The notes beneath the pieces are model-generated. The model searched no databases and was not told where the DNA came from. It was given only the letters and a program-made list of their open reading frames with translations. From Eulemur rufifrons (Eukaryota > Chordata > Mammalia > Primates > Lemuridae), in assembly GCF_041146395.1 (NCBI RefSeq), contig NC_091008.1, positions 4,601,501-4,665,500 of the forward strand: a stretch of 64,000 bases of DNA. The letters are read 5' to 3'. The position numbers and the translations under genes are program-made. Shown here one piece after another: positions 29,737 to 47,713 of the stretch (within the stretch, counting starts at the first letter, position 1; each line of letters opens with the position of its first letter).

Positions 29737-30334
29737 ATGATCTTGTCTTTGTATGATTCAATGTTTATATTTCTTCATATATAGTCCTGTACATTTGTGT
29801 CCTCAACAACTTTTCTATATTAGATTTTAGGATTCTAAAGCACAGGAAGATTATATGTCGTTTTGGGCAGCTGGAACTACAGAATAAGTCAGTCGAAGTG
29901 GGAAGACAAAGAATAACCATGTAATATGCCAAAGATCTTACAGTACATCCTGTCTTTAGGCAGTCAAGGGAATATAGCTGCTGGCATACAACAAAGTAGG
30001 CAGACGGTAATTAGATGGGAAAGGCGTAGTCTGCTTCAAGCATGCAGTGACTTTTTGGGGAAGTACTCTGGATATTTCAACCTCTAAAGCAGAGGCACTA
30101 TTTTTTAATTTATCTTCTCACGATCTTTTCTCTCTATAAAAAAATCAAGCCGTATGAATATGACTTAAAAAAAGGAATACTCTCTTGGAGAAAAGGTGGG
30201 CTGCAAGTGTAAGTGATTTACATTTTTGAATGTCAGAAATAATGTTGGGGTGTGAGAGGAGCTAGAAAAAGTGGCGATTAAAAACTACTGTTAAAAGGAG
30301 CAACTGCGAAGTAGTATAACATTCTAGGTAAGAA

Positions 30335-30570
30335 TACAACGTAGTCGTTGAGAACACAAGCTCTGACACCCTAGGGCCTAAGTTTAAATCCCAGCACTAT
30401 CTCTTAAAAGCTGTGGATTCTTGTACAACACGCTTAATCTTGTTCCTTAGTTTCTTTGCAAAATGGGGATGATGGTGGATTTTTAAAAAAGTGTAACAAG
30501 ATATTGTGTATGTGTATATATATCTCTCAAGTTCTTGGAACAGTGCCTGGAATATAGCAAGTGCTCAGCT
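30335..30570 (+). mobile_element. MIR
   Basis: gtttaaatcccagcactatc, gcaaaatggggatgatgg, cagtgcctggaatatagcaa. Confidence 0.75.
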
Positions 30571-31009
30571 TAATAAAAAGTTATTCTCACTTTGACCAAA
30601 TTAAAACACAGTCTATTTTAACGCCCGAAGCAATGCACAGTTGTGCCTTCTAAGTCTGGCCTCGACTTTGTGTCTATAGTGGAGCAGTAAGTTCCCACAG
30701 GCGACCTGTGTGAAGAGTCGCAACCTGTGGATGTTCAGGTCTTTATAACTGTTATTATTACCACTTAGGTGTCTAGAATTCCTCAAATTGGCTAAGAAGT
30801 CCCTTAGACTCAAGGGAGTATCTTGCATCAATACTTGTCAAATTCTTCATTTCTTTAGTTGCCCCCCCCACCCCGCCCCGTTTAGCAGGAAACCTTTCTG
30901 TGTGACCATAGCTAAGTAAAGAATATTGTTAGTGTCAAATCTTAGCGCTTAGTCAATGAGTCCTGACGAGCAGGCAAAGCAGAAAAGGGACAGGTAAAAT
31001 CAAACGCTC

Positions 31010-31150
31010 AGGTTTGCTGCGCAGAGCGGTTGCTGGCCCGTCGCACCGCGCATGCGCGCCAGCGCCGCCATGTCAAGGACACGCCCCGGAAGTGCTCTTG
31101 GGAATGTGGGAAGACGTTCGCCTTCCGGCTTTCACATGAATGTTGAGTCA
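31010..31150. promoter_or_regulatory. CpG-dense block with housekeeping-promoter motifs
   Basis: About 15 CpG dinucleotides lie within ~115 bases, in a neighbourhood that is otherwise CpG-poor outside Alus. Motifs: NRF1 palindrome gcgcatgcgc (31048-31057), YY1-type gccgccatg (31064-31072), ETS sites ccggaagt (31086-31093) and cttccgg (31122-31128), and AP-1 tgagtca (31144-31150). On the minus strand ATGGCGGC begins a 23-codon frame. It could be an antisense or bidirectional promoter in the intron, or an enhancer. Confidence 0.45.
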
Positions 31151-31937
31151 GACATTCATTCGCTCTTTTCTCTCTAAGCGTTTTTTTTTCTCCCTCCAAG
31201 CGTTTTTTTTTCCTCCCTCCTGAAATTCTAAAGAAAATGATGTGCTGGGCATTACGATTTTGAAAATCCCTCTTCTCAGAAGCCAAACGTTACCTGAGTC
31301 ACAGTCTAGGATTCCCCAGGCATGCAATTAAAGGGGACATCATTCTTCTGTCTCCCAACCTAGTAGGACAAAGAAGCTTTTAAAAATAAAACAAAGTCCC
31401 CTTTCACTTTCTGAAAGAATGGGAGCTGTGCTCTTAAATTCCTTATTTTATGAGGAATCTTGAGATTTTTTCCTTGAAGAATTTTCCCCCCAAATGTCTT
31501 TTCATCTTTTTGAGGGGGGGAGGAGAGGGTGGTTTGAACATGTGAATGAAGGAGGAAAGAAGCAGCAGCGAAAGTCTTTGTGGGAAGTGACGTAAACAGA
31601 TATAAAGATAATAGTCTCCAAAACCAGCTCTGGACACGATCTGATCAGTTTTACCCTGGTTCCCTCTGTAGAAACCGATGACAGGGACATACAGGACAGC
31701 AGCTTCCTGGTGAACTCGTGTAGCATCGTGTGCAACCCGCAGAGAAGAACCAGCGCCTCCCAGCGTGGTAACAACGTAGGGGAGCAAAGGCCTGAGAGTG
31801 GCCAATAAACATGATTAATAATTTATTCTATGATTTGGAAAACAGTGCAATTGATTCTGTTCATGCTATGGGCATACTTTATCATACGATAGAACCTATT
31901 TTCCTTACAGTTTTAAAAATAGAGCTACTCCCACTCT

Positions 31938-35635
<3,698 letters not shown>

Positions 35636-35959
35636 GCCGGGCGCAGTGGCTCAGGCCTGTCATCCTAGCACTCTGGGAGGCCGAGGCGGGTCGATCACTT
35701 GAGCTCAGGAGTTTGAGACCAGCCTGAGCAAGAGTGAGACCCCCGTCTCTACTAAAAATAGAAAAAAATTAGCTGGGCAGCTAAAAATAAAAACAAAAAA
35801 ATTAGCCGGGCATGGTGGCACATGCCTGTAGTCCCAGCTACTCGGGAGGCTGAGGCAGGAGGATCGCTTGAGCCCAGGAGTTGGAGGTTGCTGTGAGCTG
35901 GGCTGACACCACAGCACTCTAGCCTGGGTGACAGAGTGAGACTCTGTCCCCCCCCCAAA
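35636..35959 (+). mobile_element. Alu, sense
   Basis: Tail contains a C9 run before the A-run; flanking repeat tcttgggga. Confidence 0.95.
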
Positions 35960-38269
35960 AAAATCTTGGGGAATCATCAAGAATGTGACAGAATCCCGCC
36001 CCAGCTCAAACGCCAAGAGCACAACCTCAGTATCCTTCTCAAGAAGATCCTTCTTTATATTCTTACCCAATTTTAACCACCACAGACGTACATTGAATGT
36101 CACACTGGCAAAAAGTGACATGTTAATTTCCTTTAGTCTCTGGGTCCCCACCTTGTTTGTGCCCTTAAAATCACTTTTAGAACCATGAATTGTTTCCTGA
36201 GTTGAATAACAAGCAAGTGAACTAGAGGAGAAATCTGAAAAGAGGGGTGGCCTCGCCAGGTGACATTCTGTCTCAGCTTCAGACCCTTTGTCCTAGAATG
36301 TTGACAACTTCCTATGCACCAGGAAGATGGGTATCAGCCAAAGCAGGAGGGGCTTCCAGGGCCCGTCTTCTTTTTTCCCCTGAAGCTTGATTTTCACTTT
36401 CATGGCTTCTTGCATCTGACACATGTACGGTAGTCACAAACAAGGTCATGTAGACACAGCAGGAAAGAGTTCAGGCCGCCTTCCCGAGGTGTTCACCAGC
36501 AATTATCCCGTGTCGAAATACCACCCACGTAAAAGTTTCCTCATTAGCAAACAAACTTGTCCCTTGAAGGAGTGCAGAGATCTTGATGTCTGTGTGAAGG
36601 AGGCTCAAGCTGAGTACTGGTTTCAGTGAAATCCCACAAGCTAAGACAAATGCATTTGAATGTATATACACTGTTTTAAAAGTGGTAATGGGTAGAACAG
36701 TAAGTACAAATCATAAGCAAGGACTCGCTCAGCTACTCTAAGAACAGAAAAAGCATTTTGGAGGAATGTTTTGCAACGAGGTGGTATGAGAGAGAAATCC
36801 AGATCTCTAAGGATAGCGGATAAAGCCACTGTTCATTTTTATGAATTACGAACTAATTTCCATTATTTACCTTGATGACAGAAATGGAAGGGGAAAAAAG
36901 GATAAATACAATCATGACAAACTCAAAGCACTTCGTATCTCATTTGGCTTGTCTTTATTTGGTAGATCAACTAGCACTCATAACTCCAGAATCGCATCCT
37001 AAAAGGTACTTATTAAGTACCTGTAATTAAGGGTTGTGCTATGTAATGGACATTTAGAATTTATTAAACAAGAAGAGTCCGTGCCATCTCGAAATTATCA
37101 ATTATCTGATGATAAAACAGGGTAGTGTTAGCATTATACCCAGCTGTGGAGGCCTGGCACAGTATGAAGTATTACTGGGTTACCATCGACCCATCAGGGA
37201 AATAATCTATCCACATTAAATACTAAGTGGGCAAGTGGCAAGTCATTATTCATCTTGACTATAATTGAACATTTACCAGAGATGGCAGGAAGGAAAGGCA
37301 ATTTTAATTCACTTAGGTTGCCCAATGCATCAAAGAAAATCTTATCTTCTAAACAAAATGGAAAAAGAACAATACATTGAACCATACATGATACATTTTA
37401 ATTACTCAATTGAAGAGGTGCGCGTTCATGCTTCCTTAGCAACTCTCTCTTATAGAAGACACCTAAGTTTAATTCTAAACTAACCAAAGCGTTAGTTGAA
37501 TTTCACCACAGTGGAAGATTTATATGGTATAACAACGAGCAACTTATTTTTAGAATAACATTTAAACAAATACCAATTCCCATTGTTAACCGCCTCTGAC
37601 CTAGATACAACCTATACAATTAACTTCTGTTTACCTGCTTGCTTGGTGGCGGCCATGACAATTAGGGTAGTCGTGACCAACACACAACATGCAGGTATGT
37701 CATTCAGAGTCACCAGTGTCATCCAACTCCCTCTCCTCTCTTCTATAGAATGACGAAATTGAGTTCCACCTTTGAGGTTCCTTGCAATTACCAAATTCTG
37801 TGCCTTCATACTGATCCACTTGGTTGCCTTGGCTACTACATTGACGGCTTGTAAAGAGAGCTTTACAAATACACAGGGAAGATTCTTATTCTATTCTTGG
37901 TTCTTAAGGCACATGACTCTGCTCTTAATGGCTGGAACGATAGACTTGTATGAAGGCATTTATTTGACTTGGTTGGTTCACAATTAATTGCAAGCAATAA
38001 AGTTAATCCAATCGTCACCAAAATCTGAATTATATTGATGAAGAGAAATAAGGATAAGTAATGATAAGGAAGCATTTTCAGTGGTTTATTATAGTTAATT
38101 TGTGTTCTCAAGGAGGCAAAGAGGGTTTGTTTGGATGAAAGCGTTCCAGGTCCCGGAAATAGGACAGTTGGAACATGAAAGTGGAGAGATTGTTCATTTC
38201 TTCACTTTTAAACACATTACACAATGATCATGTATAATATGAGGGCTTAAAGATTTCTTTTTCTTTTCT
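35960..38269. other. Gap: unique A/T-rich intron
   Basis: Nothing recognised. Confidence 0.6.
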
Positions 38270-38608
38270 TTCTTTTCTTTTTTTTTTTTTTAAGACAGGG
38301 TCTTGCTCTGTCTCTCTGGCTAGAGTGCCGTGGTGTCAGCCTCTCTCACAGCAACCTCAAACTCCTGGGCTCAAGCGATCCTCCTGCCTCAGCCTCCCGA
38401 GTAGCTGAGACTATAGGCATGCGCCACCGTGCCCGGCTAATTTTTTCTATATATATTTTTAGTTGGCCAGATTATTTCTTTCTATTTTTAGTAGCGACGG
38501 GGTCTCACTCTTGCTCAGGCTGGCCTCGAATTCCTGACCTCGAGCAATCCACCCGCCTCGGCATTCCCAGAATGCTAGGATTACAGGCGTGAGCCACCGC
38601 ACCCGGCC
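38270..38608 (-). mobile_element. Alu, antisense
   Basis: Tail is a (TTTC)n/T mixture; ends gcacccggcc. Confidence 0.95.
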
Positions 38609-38964
38609 TGATTCTTAAGTAATTTAATTCCATGCCCTTGCAAAATTCAGAGGAGAAATAAAGTGATATGAATAAATAAATATATATATCCAAAGTGCTT
38701 TCTTTCTGAATGTTCAATAGTTAGAGTTTCCATAAAGTTGTTTCACTTTTCCACTTCTCTTTGAAGTATAGAAATACTTTGTCCTTCTGAAGGAAGAAAA
38801 TATAATTATTTTGAATCTTTTATTCTGGAGTTATTATTAATGTATTTATCACTGGGAAAGTACAACTTCCTTTCAATGTTCACTATTTGTTCACTGTTAA
38901 CGTTTGGTGAAGATGTGTAGTTATTTTCCCCCATCAGGAAATTTGACAGGACGAGATCATATTC

Positions 38965-39030
38965 ATTCAACAAATATTTATTAAGCACCTACTGTGCGCC
39001 AGATGTTGGGTGTCCAAGAGAGGAGTTTGC
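38965..39030 (-). mobile_element. L2/MIR-type fragment
   Basis: attcattcaacaaatatttat then taagcacctactgtgcgcca, a common ancient-repeat phrase. Confidence 0.5.
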
Positions 39031-39481
39031 AAACCTCAGTGGAAGTGATCTATTCAATATTTATTTATAGGTTGATTTCTGGAATTATTGCTCGATTTGG
39101 TGGTATTCTCCAAGTAGATCACTTGCATTCATTTAAGCAAGAATGTTGCTTGTGTACATAAAATAAGATCCCTTATGAGCCAGCAATACATGTTCAGCAG
39201 TTGGGGGAAAGACATGAAGCAGTTTTCAAATAGTACTCTTTAGGTTAACACATTCTGCTTTTGGTATTACGTCTGTAACTTATTTTCAACCTTTCCCTAT
39301 TGATCTATGAGTGGCTAATACTCATTTTAAGAGAAACATTGCTTTCTCACGAAGTATGCTCAAATGTTTAAATTATTTACAAGGCCTCTATTGCTGTCTG
39401 TTGAATCATAGTTCTCTAGAAGCTTGCTGATTTTTTTTTTTAAGGGGGAGATGTGCATTATTAGTTTACTTCTATTTAATT

Positions 39482-39820
39482 TTTCTTTTTTTTTTTGAGA
39501 CACAGTCTCACTTTGTTGCCTGGGCTAGAGTGAGTGCCATGGCATCAGCCTAGCTCACAGCAATCTCCAACTCCTGGGCTCAGGCGATCCTCCTGCCTCA
39601 GCCTCCCGAGTAGCTGGGACTACAGGCATGCGCCACCATGCCCGGCTAATTTTTTCTATGTATATTTTTAGTTAGCCAGATAATTTCTTTCTATCTATTT
39701 TTAGTAGAGATGGGGTCTTGTTCTTGCTCAGACTGGTCTCAAACTCCTGACCTCGAGCGATCCTCCTGTCTCGGCCTCCCAGAGTGCTAGGATTACAGGC
39801 ATGAGCCACCACGCCCGGCC
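39482..39820 (-). mobile_element. Alu, antisense, 0.5 kb before an ELOVL6 exon
   Basis: Flanking repeat tctatttaat on both sides. Confidence 0.95.
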
Positions 39821-40297
39821 TCTATTTAATATTAATACTTGCTAAACTAGCAGACTTTTAGGGACCTGGAGGTTCTACTTTATAGATAATGTACTTTACA
39901 TTGCTTGTATATTTCCGACGAATAAAGTTTCAACAAACTTGAAAGACTACAATTAATTCTCCCAGTGAAAAGATTACTTTTTCACCTCAATGCTATGTTG
40001 TTGAAGTTTTTAGTCCTAGAGCTCTAAAATAAAATATTTCTACCCTGACATGATCCTTAATATGTTGGTTAAACTCCAGCTGAGCTGGCTTTGTCAAGGG
40101 AAGTTTCAACACAGCACCATGTTGCCAAGCGGACCACCTTCTGTCTTCAGGGAAAGGGCGCACGTTCCCAAGAAAAAAATGTTTTCAGTGCTAGCAAAGA
40201 GGCAAACCAGTGCAAAAGTTGACGTTTCTCAGTGCATCAGAATAAATTGCTCACAATTTTTTATTTCACACAATTTTGTTTGTTTGTTTGCTTATAG

Positions 40298-40429
40298 GAA
40301 AAAATCTTTCCTGTTTTCTGCTCTGTATGCTGCCTTTATATTTGGTGGTCGACACTTAATGAACAAACGGGCAAAGTTTGAACTGAGGAAGCCATTAGTG
40401 CTCTGGTCTCTGACACTTGCGGTCTTCAG
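40298..40429 (+). CDS. ELOVL6: ELOVL6 internal coding exon (residues 31-73)
   Basis: This exon encodes the first membrane-associated part of ELOVL6, the 3-ketoacyl-CoA synthase that condenses malonyl-CoA with C12-C16 acyl-CoAs in the ER membrane. The frame gives [20 protein letters not shown] and continues through [15 protein letters not shown] to LTLAVF; the residues match human ELOVL6 as I remember it. The acceptor is a T-rich tract ending in cttatag at 40297; the donor is CAG|gtaggt at 40430. The first base completes a split Trp codon (phase 2) and the last two bases begin a Ser codon. The length is 132 bases, or 43 whole codons plus 3 split bases. The ATG-containing coding exon for residues 1-30 is not in the window, so an upstream ATG at 40050 in the same open frame is intronic and not the start. 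Antisense Alus flank it at 39482-39820 and 42263-42601. Confidence 0.97.
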
Positions 40430-41083
40430 GTAGGTTTTGTTTTGTCATCTTCCTCGTCACCTGCATCCATTTCACCAGACTTGCAGAAAGAAAACGATAC
40501 TTGAACGTTTCATTTTCTAGCTGGTAATTTTGGATTATTGACTCTACTGAAGACGTAAAAGGAAGCCATGTTCAGAGAGAAAACCTTCACTGCGACCATC
40601 TTGGAGATGATTCTAGAACAGAGAATGTTTTTGCTTTGGCAGCCCCAGAAGTACACTCCACTCCCTTGAAACGGGCATGTGTTGATGTAGCCAGTTGTTC
40701 CTTTGCATACGGGCTGTCGGGACAAAGCCAGGTCTCCCCCATGGCATCTGTCAGCCAGCATGCAGACAGATTCCTCCAGAAGCTTCAAGGAGCATTTCCA
40801 GTCTTTTGTCGTTTGGTGATCTAGGCAATCACAGGACTAATTAGCACGCAGCTGGTGTTCAGGCAAGTGCCAGAATTTACCTAGAGCTCTAATGATGGCA
40901 CTGTGATGTTCGTATTTTGCCTGCCAACCGGCAAGCCTATCAAGTAGGCGTTGGAGGGTAGGAGAAGCAGATGTAGGTACACCAGGAAACACAAAGCTAT
41001 TTTTATCTTTATGAATGATTATTCATTTGCATTTTTCACATTATATGTGAACTGTTCTACCTCTCAGCTGAAACGGAGGGTTT

Positions 41084-41739
41084 CAGTTAACCAACGTCTT
41101 CTGCAAGCCCACAAATATGCAATGGAAAATTCCAGAAATGATCAATTTCTAAGTTGTAAATTGCAAGCCGTTCTGAGTAGCCTGATGAAATCTCTTGCTC
41201 CGTCCTACTGGGGACGTGAATCACACCTTTGTTCAGTAGATCCATGTGGGTTAGTTGGGTAATAGCCGACTCAGTTACCATATCAACTGTCTCTATATCG
41301 CCATGCTTGTGATCCGGTAACCTATATTTTACTTAACAATGTCCCCAAAGTGCAAATGTAGTGATGCCGGCAATTTGGATATGCCCAAGAGAGGCTACAC
41401 AGGGAAAAGGTGAAAGTTCTTAACATCATAAGGAAAGAAAAAAATATATCATATGCTGAGGTCGTTAAGATCTATGGTGAGAATGTTTCTTCTATCTGTG
41501 AAATTGTAAAGAAGAAAAAAAAATTTATGCTAGTTTTGCTGTCGCACCTCAAACTGCAGAAGTTACAGCCACAGTGCGGAATAAGTGCTTAGTTAAGATG
41601 GAAAAGACACTCAATTTGTGGGTGGAAGCCACGAACAGAAATGGGTTTCAGTTGGGGACAGTCAGGTTTGGTACTGGCTTCAGCTTCAGGCATCTCCTGG
41701 GGTCTTGGAGCATATCCGCCTTAGATAAGGGGGCTGCCT
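41084..41739 (+). mobile_element. Tigger/pogo DNA transposon fossil with transposase remnant
   Basis: An ATG at 41339 opens MSPKCKCSDAGNLDMPKRGY, the start of a Tigger-type (CENP-B-like) transposase. After a frameshift the helix-turn-helix part is clear (VLNIIRKEKNISYAEVVKIY then GENVSSICEIVKKK), and after another the third block reads TATVRNKCLVKMEKTLNLWV at about 41563-41625. The 3' end (ttcaggcatctcctgggg ... ataagggggctgcctg) is a decayed terminal inverted repeat of the MER44/Tigger7 type. The 5' untranslated part from 41084 also fits that family. Most of the catalytic domain is deleted. Dead element. Confidence 0.85.
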
Positions 41740-42228
41740 GAGTAATTCCTCATGTTTTCACTCTGGCCCCTATATCCAGCTCTTTGGTAGAATTGGTGTG
41801 CATTCTTATTTTGAATCCCATAGAATGCACAAGCTACAACACCCCAATGAGTGGTTTGTGCTTGGCTTTGTTGAAATCAAGACTCCGCACACACCTCCAC
41901 CAACATCTTTGAGTGGGAATGACTGAAGGGCCTGGAAGTTTCCAAACTGAGAGTCAAGGTCACTTTTGATCTAAAAAGGTAGATGTGGTTTAAGTTACTG
42001 TACGAACAAGGTAAGGTCCAGTCTGTCTACTGTGACATTGATGAGAGGTACACACTAAGAAACTCATTCAAGTATTTTTGCAGAATTAGGACAGGCGTCA
42101 GAGATGGCTGGGCTTGGATTCCTTCTGGATTTTGTATCCTGTATTGGCTTGAGTCCAAAAGTGAGAGTAATTACCTGTAAAAGCTGCCAAGTTTTCCGGC
42201 TATTTGGATGACTCTGGTCTTGTAGTAG

Positions 42229-42601
<373 letters not shown>

Positions 42602-43110
42602 TGTAACTGATTTTTACGAAAATTATTTCTAAAGGAGTAATTTCCTTGGAAGTGATGTGTTTGCTTTGACTAATAGAATGCAAAGTAGAAAAGCATCTGA
42701 TCAAAACCGGTCTGATAAAACTAAGAGAAAATAAATGAAAGGGGAAACCCAGACGCGTCCACTCCTAGAGTGCCACAATAGTGCAGAGTTGAGGGTTTCC
42801 ATCGGGCTTCCTTGTGACTTGTAGCGAATTCATCAAAGCCTTTGGGTCCGGGTATATGTGCGTGTGAGACAGACAGGAAGAGGCTCTCAATATTGAATGG
42901 GATATTTTTATTGTTCTAAAAACTCTATCTCCCCAAAATTTGTAAAAAGTACCCTGATTTAGAATAAACAGCCTCCCTCTGTTGAGAAAAGAGAAACAGT
43001 TTTAGAGGTTTTCCTCTAAATCCCCAAACCTCATAACCAATTGAGGTGGTTTGTGCCACGTGCTTAATCTCTGCTACTTACCCAGCCTCACAACAGATCT
43101 GCAAAGAATG

Positions 43111-43735
<625 letters not shown>

Positions 43736-43998
43736 CTGAAGTTTCTGCCTGCAATTCTACTGGCTAAAAATTTACCCAATACCCCAGGGAGAATAAGGGA
43801 GCTTCAGCCATTCCCTCCGGCAGTGACATTTGTCTTCTGACATGTAATTGAGAGATTATGGGGATTTTCTGCGGGGGATGGAGGAGGAGGAGAATCGATA
43901 CTGTGTAACCAAAAATGTAGAAGAGCCGTGGATTATGGGGGAAGGACACAGCAAGAATAAAGGAGAAGGCTAGAAAGTGAGGTAGACACAAAGCCTAG

Positions 43999-44343
<345 letters not shown>

Positions 44344-47084
44344 TAGGCTGTATCATTTTATTTTCCCTCTCAAACTTCAGTTGCAGACTAGCTTCGCCTG
44401 CAACAGAGAGGGAAGTCCTCAAGTGACAAGGGCTCATCCTCTCTGCCAGCCTGGCTGTGGAGCCAGAAGTGGAGGTGGAAGGAATGTCCCTTGGTCCTCA
44501 ATGTTCACACCTAATAATGACATGAGAAAAAGACGTTCTCTCCTAAGGAACTTCACAGAAGCCTGGAGAGTTCCACTATGCATGATGAGGCCTTGGAGAA
44601 TTCAGTAGCTTGGGGGGTCTGTGACAAAGAAACAGCAAGGTCCCAGACTTTTGGAAATCTTTGTTTTCATTTCCAAAGCCCACTCATAGTTACCACTGTG
44701 GAAACTCACAGATACCCAATGCGTTTCTATTAGCCACCAGAACCCAAAGGCCCGGGGTTATGTTCAGACTCTAACCCCCAAGACTCGTGAAAGCACACAA
44801 AGTGACATTTTAAGCTTTTTCTACCTTGAGGGTTAAGAAAAAACTGTCTCTGTGGGAAGGAAGGAGAACAGTCCCAAGACAGCACTGGTCGCCGGCCACC
44901 CCTGGCAGCTGTCTGGGGTGCAGACAGAAGGATGTGGTTTCTTACCGAGAGATAAAGGTACCACGGGCGTGTCTCATCTTGACAGTTACCAGAACTGTGT
45001 CATTACAGTCTAACAGGTTGACCTTAAAAACCGATTGCAAGGAAGAAAGAAAAGCACAGAAATGAGCAGAATAGGTCGGAGCGTTTAAGCGCGTCCCTAA
45101 CTCTTGCAAATTCAGACCACAGAGGGAATATTTCTTCTCGAATTAAACCTAGCATCATTTTGTATGACACTAGGGCTTTTGAGTTCTTGTGGCCTCATTG
45201 TACAAGACTCTAGAAGGCTTTGATCAGGGCTGTGAAGTGCAGCAGAATGAAAAATTTCAGGCTACCTTCGAGCAAAAGGAAGTTCCTGAAATGGAGTTCA
45301 GAGGGACCCAGAGGAGGCCGTTTGGAGATTTTTAGATATCCAAGTAGCCAGGCCAGCATCTAGATTTTTTTTTTCCCCCCTAAGAGATGCTTCTAGATTT
45401 TACGATGGGAGTTTCTGAATCTGCCGCTAGCTTTTCTCCTGGGATTTCTCTGGGAGGAGCAGATGAGCTCAGCAACGTGGTGAGCCAGCTGCTGTCCGCG
45501 TGGCACATTTGAAGGGTGACCGGTGTGGGCACCACCCCTCAACGCTTGGTGACATTGCACATAAGATAAGGCGAAGGTTTGCAGAGAAAAAGGGGTAGAG
45601 GAAGAATCGATCGTGGAGTCTCTTGGTAGGTGGAGGAATGATTTGATCTTCTTAGCTCACCTGGGAAGATAAACTTGTCATCAGAAAGTATCCATGTGGT
45701 ACAGAACAGACTTTTGTTTGGGGACCGAGACAGCCTGCAGGCCTAAAGTTACGCTATGCATGTTGTTGTTTATGGGAGGTCTTTTACCTTCCCCGGTTCC
45801 CTGGGGATCCGGCTGATGGAAGTGTTAGTCACAGCTGTTCATTTGGAAGGGGGTGTTTGTTGCATGACTCAGCCTGCAGGCTTGGCCTTCCCTTTTGCAT
45901 GAGGAGTTAGGGAATCCCGAGATTTTTTTGTTTTATTTTCCTTTGCAGTTGTTTCCTTCCTTTCCTTGTAGTCACAACAGGAATTCACAGAAGTTTCCAG
46001 CTGGCATTGTAAAGGGCATTTTACGAATGTGGAAAACTGAGGGTCAGAATGAGTTTTTTCTCCTTCTGTTCTGCCTCCTTTTCTTTCCACCCTTCCTGGG
46101 TAGAAGGAAGACACGGTACACATAACGTTATCTATCATGATGCAATTTTCATTCATCATCCTTCAGGGAAAAGAAGTGTGGTTTTCCCCACGAGGCTACG
46201 AAACCTAGTTAAGACTATGAGACTATGGAGCAATGCTATTAATCTTGGCACTGAAATCATCACTGTCCTAGTAATCTGATAATATTACAAAAGAGAGACT
46301 CTTTCCAAAAGAGATTAGCGATTTTCTCAAAGGAACACGATTTTCTGTAGAAAGATGACTCACCACTTCGGTGAGGCAAGTGAATTTTCGTCATTAACGT
46401 TAATCTTGACGGTGTCCACATTTATTTCAGGTTCTTTTTAGCTCATAGAACTCTGATTTTAATTTTTTTGGCATACTTAATTGGCGTCACTAATGGCAGT
46501 CCTTTATCTCTTTGTTTCCATTAGAAAAGTCTAGAAACCAGCACAGTATTCTTTCCATATTGAGTTGAAAGTCAATATTCTTGGGCTTGGGCAAGCCGCC
46601 AGAGGAACGCACTGGATGGCGTCTCATTAGTAGTTGAGTGACAAGGACAAGGCGATGGGAGAAAGCACACCCGCCAGAAGACAATAATTTTGTAAAATGC
46701 AACAGAACTCTTGGGCTTCAAGTTCAGGGAGAAGGGTCCTCATCTGGGACAGCAGTAATGCATAGATAGGCAACTCCATCAGTCATCTGGGCAGCTTCAT
46801 TGCCAAGTTCATGGCCGGGGGTGGAAGGGGGAGGACAGGCAGGAAAGCACCTTGCAGAATGAAGTCTCCAGGGCGTCCATAACCCAGAGCTGGGACCTGC
46901 AGGGTGTCCCGGGTCCAAGATTCTGAGCCAATTGTTACAAGATGGGTCCTAGAGACTGGAATTGTTTTAGTGCCTTTAGGTGATTGTTAATTCCAGCGAG
47001 GCTGAGAACCTCCATCCTAAAGGAAAGCCTGGTGAGGAGTTCTCAGGTGAAGGGCAAAGCACTGAGGCACAGACAGAAGAGTCT
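44344..47084. other. Gap: 2.7 kb unique intron
   Basis: No repeat family or gene recognised apart from weak MIR-like words near 46010-46050. Confidence 0.6.
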
Positions 47085-47200
47085 GCTACCTAGTGACGGT
47101 GAGACCTTGGACGTGTCCCCTGCCCTCTCTGTGCCTGGATAAAACAGGAATAATGGTGCCCCATGAAGTTGGGCTGAGAATCAAGTTTCATAATCTAGCA
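47085..47200 (+). mobile_element. MIR fragment
   Basis: cctagtgacggtgagacctt, tctctgtgcctggataaaac. Confidence 0.65.
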
Positions 47201-47348
47201 GGTCAACGAACTCCTTTAAACGGGAAAGACGATGCCAGAACCGAAGCTTGCATCCTCCAGTCTGAGAGTCGGCGGGGGTGGGGTGGGAAGCAGGCAGGGA
47301 CCTCTGGCCCTGATGGGGTGGAGGGGACCCGGGGTCTGAAGGAGATGA

Positions 47349-47713
<365 letters not shown>

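Noticed and set aside
40050..40433. ATG at 40050 in frame with the ELOVL6 exon
   Set aside because: Sequence upstream of the acceptor at 40297 is intronic and does not match ELOVL6 residues 1-30.
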